Source: Asticcacaulis sp. SL142 (GTDB taxonomy: Bacteria > Pseudomonadota > Alphaproteobacteria > Caulobacterales > Caulobacteraceae). Taken from it: 64,000 bases of DNA. The number at the start of each line of letters is the position of its first letter. Position 1 is the first letter of the stretch. Below are positions 53,848 to 63,444 of this stretch, piece by piece. The notes below the pieces were generated by a model. The model was not told the DNA's origin. It ran no database searches and saw only the letters and a program-made list of their open reading frames with translations. The position numbers and the translations under genes were made by a program. The stretch covers positions 1,761,501 to 1,825,500 of the forward strand of contig NZ_CP113061.1 of assembly GCF_026625745.1 (NCBI RefSeq), in the 5' to 3' direction.

Positions 53848-54904
53848 CGGTTTCCATAGGCTCCAGCAAGGCCCGTGTCTTGGGCAGGCAGTGCGGATAA
53901 TTGGCGTGAATAAAGCCCACCATCTTTTCCCGCACCAGACAGCGCAGATCCCAGGCGGTGGGGGAATCCGCCGCACTTACCAGAATGCGGATCTTGATGA
54001 CATCTCTTTCGGCCTCAGTGACCTGAACGACCTGCACCTTTTGATCCCACAGCTTGGTCTCATTCAATATGCGCACCAGTTCGGCACGCAACGGCTCAAT
54101 CGGCAAAGAATAGTCAGCGAACAATTCGACCGAGCCTATGATATCGGCCGAATTGCGCGTCCAGTTCTGGAACGGCTTTTCGATAAAATAGCTGATCGGC
54201 AACACCAGACGACGCAGGTCCCAGATGCGGATAACCACATAGGTCAGGGTGATTTCTTCGATCCAGCCCCACTCGCCTTCGACCACGACCGCATCGCCCA
54301 TGCGGATCGGCTGGGCAATGGCGATCTGAATGCCGGCCAGCAGATTGCCCAGCGTCTTTTGCGCGGCAAAACCGATGATCAGACCGGCCATACCGGCGGA
54401 CGCCAGCAGACTAACCCCCAAACCGCGCAGGCTTTCAAACATCATGAACACAGCGGCGAGCGCGATCAGGAACAGCAGGAAGGACACGATGCGCCGCACG
54501 ACCACAATCCGGGTCTGAATGCGCCGCGCCCGCAGATTGTCACGCACATTGACATCATAACGGCGCATGACGGCGGCAGACACCATGCCGACAATACTGA
54601 CGGCCAGCCAGTATACAAAACTGACCGCCAGTATCTTAATCACACCCTCATAGAACGGATTGGCCGAGGCTTCCGGCCAGGTCAGGCGCACCGCAATGAT
54701 CGCCATCAGCAGGGGTATGACCATGTACAGCGGCCTGCGCAGGCGGTGAACATTGAACTGATAGGGAGCGCTGGCATTAAGGCTGGCTAACTTGCGCGCC
54801 GACGCCATCAATAGCCGCGCCACCAATAGCCCGATCAGTAAAAACAGAACCGCCGCCCCCACTACGATCAGCCAGTGGGGGATATAGTCTCTCAAAATGT
54901 TCAT
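53825..54904 (-). CDS. Small-conductance mechanosensitive channel (MscS family)
   Basis: 359-residue inner-membrane channel. Four hydrophobic segments are followed by the pore helix and the beta domain with LLASAGMAGLIIGFAAQKTLGNLLAGIQIAIAQPIRMGDAV and VEGEWGWIEEITLTYVVIRIWDLRRLVLPISYF, and then an alpha/beta C-terminus. The extra N-terminal helix pair makes it larger than E. coli MscS. The start at 54904 follows GGAGA; the longer frame to 55030 has no family sequence. It releases solutes on hypo-osmotic shock. Confidence 0.9.
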   Translation of the reverse strand: MNILRDYIPHWLIVVGAAVLFLLIGLLVARLLMASARKLASLNASAPYQFNVHRLRRPLYMVIPLLMAIIAVRLTWPEASANPFYEGVIKILAVSFVYWLAVSIVGMVSAAVMRRYDVNVRDNLRARRIQTRIVVVRRIVSFLLFLIALAAVFMMFESLRGLGVSLLASAGMAGLIIGFAAQKTLGNLLAGIQIAIAQPIRMGDAVVVEGEWGWIEEITLTYVVIRIWDLRRLVLPISYFIEKPFQNWTRNSADIIGSVELFADYSLPIEPLRAELVRILNETKLWDQKVQVVQVTEAERDVIKIRILVSAADSPTAWDLRCLVREKMVGFIHANYPHCLPKTRALLEPMETDARILPH

Positions 54905-55264
54905 GGGTTGGTCTCCGATATGAAGCGGATGAAACACCATGCCACCAGCCTTGAGGCCGGAAACACGACAAAGGGATTCGATTGGAATAGCGCGCCCGCA
55001 AACGGCGGGAATAGAACATTTCCCGATCAACTTTGATCGTTGAAATGCTCTAAGTTTTTTGTTTTATCGCGCATTGGATTCCGAAAACCGCTTCACACTT
55101 TTCGGCATGCGCTCTAAGATCTGCGCCTTTGTGATCACATTTCCGTGGCGCTTAGAGGCCACCGTGATTTAAAGGTTGAAAATATAGCTTAAGCGGCCAT
55201 GATCAATATCAAATCACCATAAAGACCTGTAAGTCTTTGATAAAAATGAGCCCAGAAGGCAATC
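54905..55264. other. Gene-free stretch before puuA-like gene, 360 bp
   Basis: Holds an alphaproteobacterial repeat (listed separately) and a second short inverted repeat, GATCAA / TTGATC, around 55024-55036. The remainder up to the ATG at 55265 is AT-rich and presumably carries the puuA promoter. No ORF is supported. Confidence 0.5.
55070..55115. repeat. Palindromic intergenic repeat, copy 3
   Basis: TTCCGAAAA and TTTTCGG arms around a CCGCTTCACAC core with flanking GCGCAT and ATGCGC, the reverse orientation of copy 1. It is preceded by an ATGCTCTAAG stretch, and together they resemble a composite element common in Rhizobiales and Caulobacterales. Confidence 0.6.
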
Positions 55265-56668
55265 ATGAAGTCCAAATCCAAACGTCCCCAAACCGGCTAT
55301 AACAAGCGCGGCGCCAAAGACATCCGTGAAGCGGCTGATTGGTGCGCCTCCCAGAATATCGAAGAAATCGAGTGCATGGTGCCGGATCTTGCCGGTGTCG
55401 CCCGCGGCAAGATCATGCCGGTGCGCAAGTTTATTCAGGTCGGTTCCATGAACCTGCCGCTGTCGATTTTCTATCAAACCATCACCGGTGACTTTCCGGA
55501 TTTAGAAGGCATTGTCGGCACGGTACAAAGCGATACCGACGTGTTTTTACGGCCTGATTTCAACACCCTAAGCGTCGTGCCGTGGGCGAACGATCCAACC
55601 GCTCAGATCATCCACGACGCCTTTCTGCCCGATGGCCGCCCCGTTGAGGAAAGCCCGCGTCAGGTCTTGCGGCGCGTGCTCAAACTCTATCACGACAAAG
55701 GCTGGAAGCCGGTCATTGCGCCAGAGCTTGAATTCTATCTGGTCGAAAAGAACATCGACCCCGATTATGCGCTCAAGCCCCCGACAGGGCGTTCCGGGCG
55801 GCCTGAGACCGGCCGTCAGGGCTATTCGATTTCGGCGGTTAATGAATTTGATGCCCTGTTTGAGGACATGTACGAATATTCGGAAAGTCAGGGGCTTGAG
55901 ATCGACACCCTGATCCACGAATCAGGCGTGGCCCAGATGGAAATCAATCTGCGCCACGGTGATCCGCTTGAACTGGCCGATCAGGTGTTCATGTTCAAGC
56001 GCACCATCAAGGAAACGGCGCTGGAGCACGATATCTACGCGACCTTTATGGCCAAGCCGATGGCGCTCGAGCCCGGTTCGGCCATGCACATTCACCAGTC
56101 GGTTCTGGATGCGCAGACGGGCAACAACCTGTTTTCCGACCCCAAAACCGGTGAGCCGACCGAAGCCTTTTTCCACTTCATCGCCGGTCAGCAGAAATAT
56201 ATGCCGGCGATCACCTCGCTGCTGGCACCCTATGTCAATTCGTACCGGCGCCTGACGCGCGGGTCAGGCGCGCCGGTTAACACCCACTGGGGCTATGATA
56301 ACCGCACCGCAGGTCTGCGCGTGCCGCCATCGGACGCCGAAAACCGTAGGCTTGAGAACCGGATTCCGTCTTCGGATGCCAACCCGTATTTGGCTATCGC
56401 AGGCGTACTGGCGACCGGTTATCTTGGAATGATTGAGGCCAATAAACCGGCTGCCCCGGTCGATACCGACATGAGCGAGGTGCCGTCCGGCGACATGCCC
56501 TACAGCCTCATTCAGGCCCTGATCAAGATGGAGCGCTCTGAGCCGGTAGCCGAGATTCTGGGCCAGCAGTTCATCACCGCCTATTCGCGCGTCAAGCAGC
56601 ACGAATATGAGACCTTCATGCGCACCATCAGCCCGTGGGAACGGGAGTTCTTGCTACTCAGCGTGTAG
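55265..56668 (+). CDS. puuA: Glutamine-synthetase family protein, likely gamma-glutamylputrescine synthetase
   Basis: 467-residue GS-type ligase. It has ECMVPDLAGVARGKIMP in the N-terminal domain, APELEFYLVEKN and AQMEINLRHGDP (metal-binding Glu residues), SAMHIHQSVLD (ATP-site His), and NRTAGLRVPPSDAENRRLENRIPSSDANPYLAIAGVLA. The adenylylation loop of true glutamine synthetase is absent. It would join glutamate to putrescine using ATP. It is followed 69 bp later by a PuuB-like oxidase gene, supporting a polyamine catabolic pair. Confidence 0.85.
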   Translation: MKSKSKRPQTGYNKRGAKDIREAADWCASQNIEEIECMVPDLAGVARGKIMPVRKFIQVGSMNLPLSIFYQTITGDFPDLEGIVGTVQSDTDVFLRPDFNTLSVVPWANDPTAQIIHDAFLPDGRPVEESPRQVLRRVLKLYHDKGWKPVIAPELEFYLVEKNIDPDYALKPPTGRSGRPETGRQGYSISAVNEFDALFEDMYEYSESQGLEIDTLIHESGVAQMEINLRHGDPLELADQVFMFKRTIKETALEHDIYATFMAKPMALEPGSAMHIHQSVLDAQTGNNLFSDPKTGEPTEAFFHFIAGQQKYMPAITSLLAPYVNSYRRLTRGSGAPVNTHWGYDNRTAGLRVPPSDAENRRLENRIPSSDANPYLAIAGVLATGYLGMIEANKPAAPVDTDMSEVPSGDMPYSLIQALIKMERSEPVAEILGQQFITAYSRVKQHEYETFMRTISPWEREFLLLSV

Positions 56669-56676
56669 CCCATTTT

Positions 56677-56699
56677 CCTCCCCTGCAACGCGGGGGAGG
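56677..56699. repeat. Short GC-rich hairpin related to the modular repeats
   Basis: CCTCCCCTGCAACGCGGGGGAGG, between the puuA-like and puuB-like genes. It looks like a solo copy of the right-hand shell hairpin of the R1-R3 family (compare CTCCCCTGCAACAGGGGAGG in R3). Confidence 0.5.
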
Positions 56700-56737
56700 T
56701 GGATTTTGCGCCAGCAAAAGACGGACGGGGCATTAGA

Positions 56738-58015
56738 ATGAAAAACACCGGCCATCCCGCAGACTCCTGGTACACCCAGACCGCCGACATTCCGGCGGCA
56801 GCACCCGCGCTGAGCGGCGATGTTCGCACCCATGTCTGCATCATCGGCGGGGGCTATACCGGTCTGGGGGCGGCCATAGAGTTACGGCGGCGCAGCATAG
56901 AATGCGTCCTGCTGGAAGGGGCGCGCGTCAGCTCCGGCGCGTCAGGGCGCAATGGCGGACAGATGCATGTCGGTCAGCGCCTGGATCCGCAGTATCTGGA
57001 AAGCCTGTTTGGGCCAGATGACGCCCGCGCCTTCTGGGATATGTCGCAAGCCGCGATGGCCAGTTTGCACGGACTGATTGATGAGTTCAGCATCGACTGC
57101 GATGTCAAACGCGGGCTGATCCACGCCTGGCACCGCCCGAAGTTTGCCGACGACGACATTGCCTATGCCGAGTTTGTGCGCACAAACTATGGCTATGACC
57201 AAACCCGCGTCCTGACCAAATCCGACGTCGCCACGGAGCTTGGCACCGATGTCTATCACGGCGGGATACTGGATAGGGGCGGCGGCCATCTGCACCCGCT
57301 GAAACTGGCGCTCGGTATGGCGGGGGCCGCCCGCACACTGGGGGCGCAGATTTATGAACACAGCCGTGTGGCGAGCGTTACCCCAAAAGGCGACAGCTAT
57401 GAGGTTTTGACCGAAACGGGCCGCGTCACCTGTGATCATGTTTTGCTGTGCGGCAACGGCTATATGCATGGCCTGAGCGATGAGGCCGATGCGAAGGTTC
57501 TGCCGATCAACAACTTTATCCTGACGACCGATCCGCTGACCGATCCGGCGATATTGCCGAACGACTATGCCGCCGCTGACTCGCGCTTTGTCGTCAATTA
57601 TTGGCGAAAGACGCCCGATAACCGCCTGTTGTTTGGCGGCGGCGAAAACTACATGCCGTGGTTCCCGAAAGATATCCGCGCCTTTGTGCGCAAGAACATG
57701 CTGAAAATTTACCCACAGCTTTCTGACGTTACCATCAGCCACGGCTGGGGGGGGACACTGGCCATCACGCTTACTCGTGCGCCCTTTGTGCGCCAGCTTA
57801 GCCGTAATTTCCTGTGCGCCGCCGGATATTCCGGTCAGGGGGTAGTGCTGGCCCCCTATTTCGGCAAGTTGCTCGCGCACGCCGTATCTGGCGATGGCCG
57901 CGATATCGACCTGCTCAGCCGTCTGCCCGTAGCGCCATTTCCGGGCGGGCGACGTTTACGCACCCCGGCCCTGATTGCGGGCCTGAGCTGGTATTCACTT
58001 ATGGATAAGCTCTAA
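56738..58015 (+). CDS. puuB: FAD-dependent amine oxidase, likely gamma-glutamylputrescine oxidase
   Basis: 425-residue DAO-family flavoprotein. It has the FAD motif VCIIGGGYTGLGAAIELRRR, SGASGRNGGQMHVGQR (flavin-contacting), DRGGGHLHPLKLALGMA, LCGNGYMHGL and CAAGYSGQGVVLAPYFGKLLA near the C-terminus. It would oxidise gamma-glutamylputrescine to the aldehyde. The ATG at 56738 begins the family sequence; 56699 is also open but adds unrelated residues. Later Puu enzymes are not in the window. Confidence 0.83.
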   Translation: MKNTGHPADSWYTQTADIPAAAPALSGDVRTHVCIIGGGYTGLGAAIELRRRSIECVLLEGARVSSGASGRNGGQMHVGQRLDPQYLESLFGPDDARAFWDMSQAAMASLHGLIDEFSIDCDVKRGLIHAWHRPKFADDDIAYAEFVRTNYGYDQTRVLTKSDVATELGTDVYHGGILDRGGGHLHPLKLALGMAGAARTLGAQIYEHSRVASVTPKGDSYEVLTETGRVTCDHVLLCGNGYMHGLSDEADAKVLPINNFILTTDPLTDPAILPNDYAAADSRFVVNYWRKTPDNRLLFGGGENYMPWFPKDIRAFVRKNMLKIYPQLSDVTISHGWGGTLAITLTRAPFVRQLSRNFLCAAGYSGQGVVLAPYFGKLLAHAVSGDGRDIDLLSRLPVAPFPGGRRLRTPALIAGLSWYSLMDKL

Positions 58016-58174
58016 TAAGCTGTCGCAAATGACGACACTTCTTAGATTATGCACACCCCTCACCTAAAATAGTATACGAAATGTGAGCCCCCTCGTTCGG
58101 CCTTTATAGTTAATTAACATTTCCGGCAGATGGTTGCATATCTTACCACTCAGCCGGTATCACTAGGGGGGACC

Positions 58175-59221
58175 GTGTCTATAGTCTCGGCCACAAAATC
58201 TGTCAGCGTCAATGACATTATCGCCCACACCGCCAAGGCCAAGGCGGTCACCAACGGTAAGGTGCGTGACATTCGCTCGGTCACCAACATGCTCAAGATT
58301 CTGGCGCTCAACGCCCTGATCGAAGCCAATCGCGCCGGTGAGCTCGGCCGTGGGTTTTCGGTCGTTGCTGACGAAGTGCGCGGCATTTCCACCGAAGTCG
58401 AAGGGTTGTCAGCAGCTCTGGCCAAAGAACTGGGTGGAGAGTTCGACACACTTGAAAAACTGACGCAGGACATGGCCCTGCAAAGTCAGGGTGCGCGCCT
58501 GACCGATCTGGCGCTCAACGCCATCGAGCTAATTGACCGCAACCTCTATGAGCGCACCTGCGATGTGCGCTGGTGGGCGACCGATGCGGCGATGGTTGAG
58601 GCCGCCGCCGATCCTGCGGCCGACAATTGCGCCTACGCCTCAAAGCGGCTGGGCGTCATCCTTGATGCCTATACGGTCTATATTGATCTGTGGCTGTGTG
58701 ATTTAAGCGGTAACATCATCGCGTCAGGTCGGCCGGGCCAGTACGGGGTCGCCGGACACAATGTCAGCAATCGTGACTGGTTTCAGCGCGCCCGCGCCCT
58801 GCATAGCGGTAATGATTTCGCCGTCGCCGATATCACCACGGAGCCTTTGCTGAACGGCGCACAAATTGCGACCTATGCCACAGGTGTACGCGCGGGCGGC
58901 GAAGCGGACGGCAAGCTTCTGGGGATTTTAGGGGTGCATTTCGACTGGCAGCCGCAAGCCCAGACGATCATGACCGGCATCCGTTTGGGCGACGAAGAAC
59001 GCGCCAAGACCCGCGCCCTGTTGGTCGATGCGTCAGGCCTGATCATCGCGTCTTCCGACGGTAAGGGTATATTGTCTGAGCGGCTGCAGATCAAGTCCGA
59101 TGGCCGCGAGTCGGGCCACTACCGCGACCCTGACGGCACTATCACCGCCTACCACAAAACGCCGGGCTATGAGACCTATGATGGCCTCGGCTGGCGCGGG
59201 GTTTTGGTGCAGCGGCCCTAA
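58175..59221 (+). CDS. Soluble chemoreceptor-like protein: MCP tip followed by Cache sensor
   Basis: About 348 residues with no membrane segment and no signal peptide. Residues about 15-80 form a short helical hairpin carrying the MCP tip (ILALNALIEANRAGELGRGFSVVADEVRGIS), the part that binds CheA and CheW. A linker helix leads to a Cache-like sensor (about 150-345) with IDLWLCDLSGNIIASGRPG, NVSNRDWFQRA and LLVDASGLIIASSDGKG. The order is reversed compared with membrane receptors. GTG at 58175 after AGGGGGG is the likely start. It may sense an internal ligand and feed a chemotaxis array. Confidence 0.75.
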   Translation: MSIVSATKSVSVNDIIAHTAKAKAVTNGKVRDIRSVTNMLKILALNALIEANRAGELGRGFSVVADEVRGISTEVEGLSAALAKELGGEFDTLEKLTQDMALQSQGARLTDLALNAIELIDRNLYERTCDVRWWATDAAMVEAAADPAADNCAYASKRLGVILDAYTVYIDLWLCDLSGNIIASGRPGQYGVAGHNVSNRDWFQRARALHSGNDFAVADITTEPLLNGAQIATYATGVRAGGEADGKLLGILGVHFDWQPQAQTIMTGIRLGDEERAKTRALLVDASGLIIASSDGKGILSERLQIKSDGRESGHYRDPDGTITAYHKTPGYETYDGLGWRGVLVQRP

Positions 59222-59572
59222 TCAGTTGTTACGAGAAAATGGCCCGAAGCCTGATGCGGTATAATTAGGTATCTCTTCTGATTTTGCCGTCTCAACTGTC
59301 CATGTCGTTAAATAATCAGGATCGACAACGATTTCGCCAGTGGCCCTAAGTCTATATTCACCGGCTGCGGCTTCATGCAGATTCTCTACATCTGGCGGCA
59401 GATAAAAAATTCCAGCGCCGTTGGCTTGCTCGATAGTCACACCATCTCGATCATTGATCGAGGTAATAATGCCGTGGGTTTGGAATTGTTCGAGAACGAC
59501 ATCATCCGCGTCAACGAAGGTTATACCTATAAGCAGACGCTTGCCGATATATTCATCATGTGAGTTATCCAT
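59222..59572 (-). CDS. Hypothetical protein, 116 aa
   Basis: Acidic, probably soluble beta-rich protein. It begins MDNSHDEYIGKRLLIGITFV and includes GIITSINDRDGVTIEQ and AAAGEYRLRATGEIVVDPDY. The start at 59572 gives a compact protein; the frame extends to 59650 without clear coding features. I do not recognise the family; the composition resembles small immunity-type or conserved hypothetical proteins. It is read toward the end of the chemoreceptor gene and ends against it. Confidence 0.6.
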   Translation of the reverse strand: MDNSHDEYIGKRLLIGITFVDADDVVLEQFQTHGIITSINDRDGVTIEQANGAGIFYLPPDVENLHEAAAGEYRLRATGEIVVDPDYLTTWTVETAKSEEIPNYTASGFGPFSRNN

Positions 59573-59612
59573 GAGCAGAATATCGTCGCATAACTTTACA
59601 CTTGCAACCCAA

Positions 59613-59640
59613 AACGCCCTTCCGCAAGCGAAAGGGCGTT
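59613..59640 (-). terminator. Hairpin downstream of clpB
   Basis: AACGCCCTT (59613-59621) and AAGGGCGTT (59632-59640), followed on the minus strand by TTTTGGG. A moderate terminator. A second stem (GCAGGGACT / AGTCCCTGC, 59668-59686) lies at the clpB stop codon. Confidence 0.55.
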
Positions 59641-59685
59641 CTGTTAGCAACCTCTGGTCAATCGGGTGCAGGGACTAAGTCCCTG

Positions 59686-62265
59686 CTAGTTGACGGTGGG
59701 TTTGGCGATCACCAGTTCCTCGCCGTCGTAGCCGACGCTGATGACATCGCCATCGGCCAGTGCGCCGCTGAGGATTTGCTTGGCGATATGATCGACCAGT
59801 TCTTTCTGTATGACCCGTTTCAGCGGGCGCGCACCATAAGCCGGATCATAGCCGCGCTCGGCCAGATGGCTTAGGGCCGCGTCATCAATCACCAGACTCA
59901 TGCCGCGCTCAGACAGGCGCTTTTCAATGCCTTTGAGCTGAATGCGGACGATGGCGGCCATGTTTTCCCGACCGAGGCGATGGAACAGGATAGTCTCATC
60001 AATCCGGTTGAGGAACTCCGGCCGGAAATGACGGCGCACATCGTCCATGACCAAAGGCCGCACGGTTTCAATATCCGTGTCCTCGGTCATGCTGACCAGA
60101 TATTGTGAGCCCAGGTTCGACGTCATGACGATCAGGGTGTTGCGGAAATCGACCACACGCCCCTGCCCGTCCGTCAGGCGTCCATCATCCAGCACTTGCA
60201 GCAGGATATTGAACACATCCGGGTGGGCCTTTTCGACCTCATCGAACAGCACGACCTGATAGGGACGACGGCGCACCGCCTCCGTCAAGGCCCCGCCTTC
60301 GTCATAACCGACATAGCCGGGCGGCGCGCCGATCATGCGTGAGACGGAATGTTTTTCCATATATTCGGACATATCCAGTCGCGTGATGGCCGCTTCGTCG
60401 TCAAACAGGAACTCGGCCAAAGCCTTATTCAACTCGGTCTTACCGACGCCGGTTGGCCCCAGAAACAGGAACGAGCCGATCGGCCGGTTCGGGTCTTTCA
60501 GGCCCGCCCGCGCGCGTCGCACGGCATCGGACACGGCTTCCAGCGCCTCATCCTGGCCCACGACCCGCTTACGCAGTTCGTCTTCCATGCGCAGCAGCTT
60601 ATCGCGCTCGCCTTCCAGCATCTTATCGACGGGGATGCCGGTCCAGCGCGACACGACCTGCGCGATCTGGGATGAGTCCACGACTTCCGGCGTGAGGGGG
60701 GCTTCCTGAGAGGTGGCCTCGGCCCGTTCCAATTGCTTTTCCAGCGCGGGAATTTGCCCGTACAGGATCTCCGACGCCTTTTGCAGATCACCGGCGCGCT
60801 GGACATTGGCCAGCTCAATCCGCGCCCGATCGAGCGCTTCACGCGCCACGGCGGCGGCCCCGACCTTATCCTTTTCGGCCTTCCATTTTTGCGTCAGATC
60901 AGCCGATTGCGATTCCAGTTCGGACAGTTCTTCGCTGAGCTTTTCCAAACGGGTTTTGGAACCGGCATCGGTTTCCTTATTGAGGGCCTCGCGCTCGATC
61001 TTAAGCTGCACGACGCGGCGGTCGATTTCGTCCAGTTCTTCTGGCTTGGAATCTACCGCCATGCGCACGCGCGACGCCGCTTCATCAATCAAATCAATCG
61101 CTTTATCCGGCAGGAAGCGATCCGCAATATAGCGGTTGGACAGGGTCGCCGCCGACACAATGGCGCTGTCGGAAATGCGCACGCCGTGGTGGACTTCGTA
61201 CTTTTCTTTCAGGCCGCGCAGGATCGAAATCGTGTCCTCAACGGTCGGTTCCGAGACAAACACCGGCTGAAACCGGCGGGCCAGAGCTGCGTCTTTTTCG
61301 ACGTGCTTACGGTATTCATCAAGGGTCGTGGCGCCCACGCAGTGCAGTTCACCGCGCGCCAAAGCGGGCTTGAGCAGGTTCGACGCATCCATGGCGCCGT
61401 CCGATTTCCCGGCCCCGACCAGCGTGTGCATTTCGTCGATAAACAGCACGATCTGGCCTTCGGCTTGCGTCACCTCGTTGAGCACGGCCTTAAGGCGTTC
61501 CTCGAACTCACCGCGGTATTTGGCACCCGCAATCAGCGAACCCATATCGAGCGAAAACAGCTTTTTGTCCTTCAAGCTCTCCGGCACATCACCATTGATG
61601 ATGCGCATGGCCAGCCCTTCGACAATGGCGGTTTTACCCACCCCAGGCTCACCGATCAGGACGGGGTTGTTCTTGGTACGACGCGCCAGAACCTGAATCG
61701 TGCGGCGGATTTCTTCGTCGCGGCCAATGACGGGGTCAATCTTGCCGTCAAGCGCGGCTTGGGTCAGATCGCGGGCATATTTATTAAGCGCATCAAAGCC
61801 TTCGTCGGCCGAGGCGGAATTGGCAGGTTTGCCTTTGCGGAAGTTCACTTGCGCCTCCTGTAATTGTTTGGCGGTGACGCCGGCGGCTTTGAGTAGGGGC
61901 GCGCTATCATTAAGCCCCGCGATGGCGATCAGCAATCGGTCAGGCGTGACAAAACTGTCGCCCGCCTTGGCCGCTTCGGATTCGGCGTCGTTAAAGACCT
62001 TGGCTGTGTCATTGTGCATGTAAAGCTGCTGACCTGCGCCCGTGACCGCAGGCAGCTTGGTCAGCGCCTGATCGACCGCGCCGGTGAAGGCCGTGGCATT
62101 GCCGCCCGCCAGCTCAATCAGGTGCTTCGACAGGCTGTCCTTGTCGTCCAGCATGGCCTTAAGCAGGTGGGTCGGCGTGAAATATTGGTGGCTATTGGCC
62201 TGCGCTAAGGTTTGCGCGGCGCGGATAATGGACTGGGTCTTTTCGGTATATTTTTCGATGTTCAT
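59686..62265 (-). CDS. clpB: ATP-dependent disaggregase ClpB
   Basis: 859-residue AAA+ chaperone, full family length. N-domain (about 1-150), first AAA module with Walker [14 protein letters not shown] (about 206) and Walker [15 protein letters not shown], coiled-coil M-domain (about 410-525, rich in Glu/Lys/Leu), and second AAA module with [17 protein letters not shown] and [16 protein letters not shown]. It works with DnaK to dissolve protein aggregates after heat stress. A leading heat-shock promoter could not be confirmed in the 261-bp upstream gap. Confidence 0.96.
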   Translation of the reverse strand: MNIEKYTEKTQSIIRAAQTLAQANSHQYFTPTHLLKAMLDDKDSLSKHLIELAGGNATAFTGAVDQALTKLPAVTGAGQQLYMHNDTAKVFNDAESEAAKAGDSFVTPDRLLIAIAGLNDSAPLLKAAGVTAKQLQEAQVNFRKGKPANSASADEGFDALNKYARDLTQAALDGKIDPVIGRDEEIRRTIQVLARRTKNNPVLIGEPGVGKTAIVEGLAMRIINGDVPESLKDKKLFSLDMGSLIAGAKYRGEFEERLKAVLNEVTQAEGQIVLFIDEMHTLVGAGKSDGAMDASNLLKPALARGELHCVGATTLDEYRKHVEKDAALARRFQPVFVSEPTVEDTISILRGLKEKYEVHHGVRISDSAIVSAATLSNRYIADRFLPDKAIDLIDEAASRVRMAVDSKPEELDEIDRRVVQLKIEREALNKETDAGSKTRLEKLSEELSELESQSADLTQKWKAEKDKVGAAAVAREALDRARIELANVQRAGDLQKASEILYGQIPALEKQLERAEATSQEAPLTPEVVDSSQIAQVVSRWTGIPVDKMLEGERDKLLRMEDELRKRVVGQDEALEAVSDAVRRARAGLKDPNRPIGSFLFLGPTGVGKTELNKALAEFLFDDEAAITRLDMSEYMEKHSVSRMIGAPPGYVGYDEGGALTEAVRRRPYQVVLFDEVEKAHPDVFNILLQVLDDGRLTDGQGRVVDFRNTLIVMTSNLGSQYLVSMTEDTDIETVRPLVMDDVRRHFRPEFLNRIDETILFHRLGRENMAAIVRIQLKGIEKRLSERGMSLVIDDAALSHLAERGYDPAYGARPLKRVIQKELVDHIAKQILSGALADGDVISVGYDGEELVIAKPTVN

Positions 62266-62386
62266 GGCATCCCCTCATAAGGCGGAAATTATGGGCGATC
62301 CTCACGAGAGCAACCGCCGACATGAACCTGATATGGTGTGATATATGGATCACACAAGGGGGAGCAGATGTGGAATTTTGTCGCAC

Positions 62387-62520
62387 GAACCTCCCCTCTT
62401 GGAGGGGAGGGGAACCGCAAGCGTAGCGCAGCGGTGGTGGGGTAAAACCTCCGTAAGCTTACCCCCTCTTTGCGCACATAGAGATATGCGCAAAGCTCCC
62501 CCTGCAACAGGGGGAGTTCT
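62387..62520. repeat. Modular hairpin repeat, copy R2 (inverted)
   Basis: Reads in the opposite direction to R1 and R3. Outer stem GAACCTCCCCTCTTGGAGGG, a GGTGGTGGGGTAA block, an inner hairpin with arms CTTTGCGCA (62468-62476) and TGCGCAAAG (62487-62495), then the closing hairpin CTCCCCCTGCAACAGGGGGA ending GTTCT near 62520. It lies between the clpB start and the end of the MOSC gene. Confidence 0.7.
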
Positions 62521-62526
62521 TTTACG

Positions 62527-63309
62527 TCACATCACATGGCCAATATCATCGACGCGCACAGTGCCTGCGCGGATGACACGGCAATAGATACCGCAGTCAC
62601 GGCGGCCATAGTGCTCAAACAATGCCCCCACCAGATCTACATCGCGCTCAGCGGTATCCGGGTTCACATGGGTGGCCACACAGCGCACGATCGGTTTCAA
62701 AACCTCAAGCTCCGGCCCGTGATCTCCCAGCCTAATCGTCTTGCCCACCCAGTCATGATCCACAAATGGCGGCAGCCCCTTCATCCACACATTGGCCCGC
62801 AGGCGCAACGGATCAAGATCGCGGCCAATCTTCGCGCCTAAATCCTTCAGCGAATTGAGGTTGAGCAGTGACACAAACCCCTTGGCCGAATCGGTAAAGC
62901 GGTGATGATCGGCCCGCGTTTCCAGCAGCTTTAGCGGAAAGCGCACAGGATCATAATCTTCATGGGCGGCCAGCACGTTTTCAACGTGGCGCGCCAGTGA
63001 GGCCCTGGCCACCGCTTGCGTCAGGTCAAACACCTCAACCGAACCGTCCTCATCTTCGATGCGAAAGGTCTCGGCAATCTCATCATAGCGGGTTTTTAGC
63101 CGGGCCACGGCCGCAAAGCGCGCCAGCACCGCAAACTTCATTTTGGACAGGAACTGAGGGTCTTCGGCGGTAAAGCCCGACGGCCCGACCTCCAGCGCAT
63201 AAAGCCGGTCAAACGGAAAAAAGCCGTCCTCGACCAAGGTTGCGACTTGAAGCGGCTCCGGCGTAAAGCCTTTGATGGGATGGCGGTACAGTCCGGAAAT
63301 CGTGAACAT
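62527..63309 (-). CDS. MOSC domain protein
   Basis: 260-residue molybdenum-cofactor-sulfurase C-terminal family protein. The N-terminal MOSC beta-barrel domain contains YRHPIKGFTPEPLQVATLVEDGFFPFDRLYALE, and the catalytic region has LRLRANVWMKGLPPFVDHDWVG and PIVRCVATHVNPDTAERDVD with the conserved Cys. Such proteins bind molybdopterin and carry out sulfur transfer or N-reduction chemistry. It is flanked on both sides by modular repeats R2 and R3; no molybdenum-enzyme partner is in the window. Confidence 0.88.
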   Translation of the reverse strand: MFTISGLYRHPIKGFTPEPLQVATLVEDGFFPFDRLYALEVGPSGFTAEDPQFLSKMKFAVLARFAAVARLKTRYDEIAETFRIEDEDGSVEVFDLTQAVARASLARHVENVLAAHEDYDPVRFPLKLLETRADHHRFTDSAKGFVSLLNLNSLKDLGAKIGRDLDPLRLRANVWMKGLPPFVDHDWVGKTIRLGDHGPELEVLKPIVRCVATHVNPDTAERDVDLVGALFEHYGRRDCGIYCRVIRAGTVRVDDIGHVM

Positions 63310-63324
63310 TAAACACCTTTCCTA

Positions 63325-63443
63325 GAACTCCCCCTGTTGCAGGGGGAGCTGATATTTGAGCCATAGCTCAAATATCAGAGGGGCAATGACCCCACCTTCC
63401 GGCCTGACGGCCTCCCTCCTCCCCTGCAACAGGGGAGGTTCTA
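63325..63443. repeat. Modular hairpin repeat, copy R3
   Basis: Outer hairpin GAACTCCCCCTGTTGCAGGG...AGCT, a perfect inner hairpin with arms TGATATTTGAGC (63350-63361) and GCTCAAATATCA (63366-63377), AGAGGGG, a GACCCCACC block, and the closing stem CTCCCCTGCAACAGGGGAGG ending TTCT. It fills the gap between the MOSC gene start and the prfA stop codon. Confidence 0.72.
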
Positions 63444-63444
63444 A

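Noticed and set aside
60733-61863. 376-codon plus-strand ORF opposite clpB
   Set aside because: Fully antisense to highly conserved ClpB modules; no motif or ribosome-binding site.
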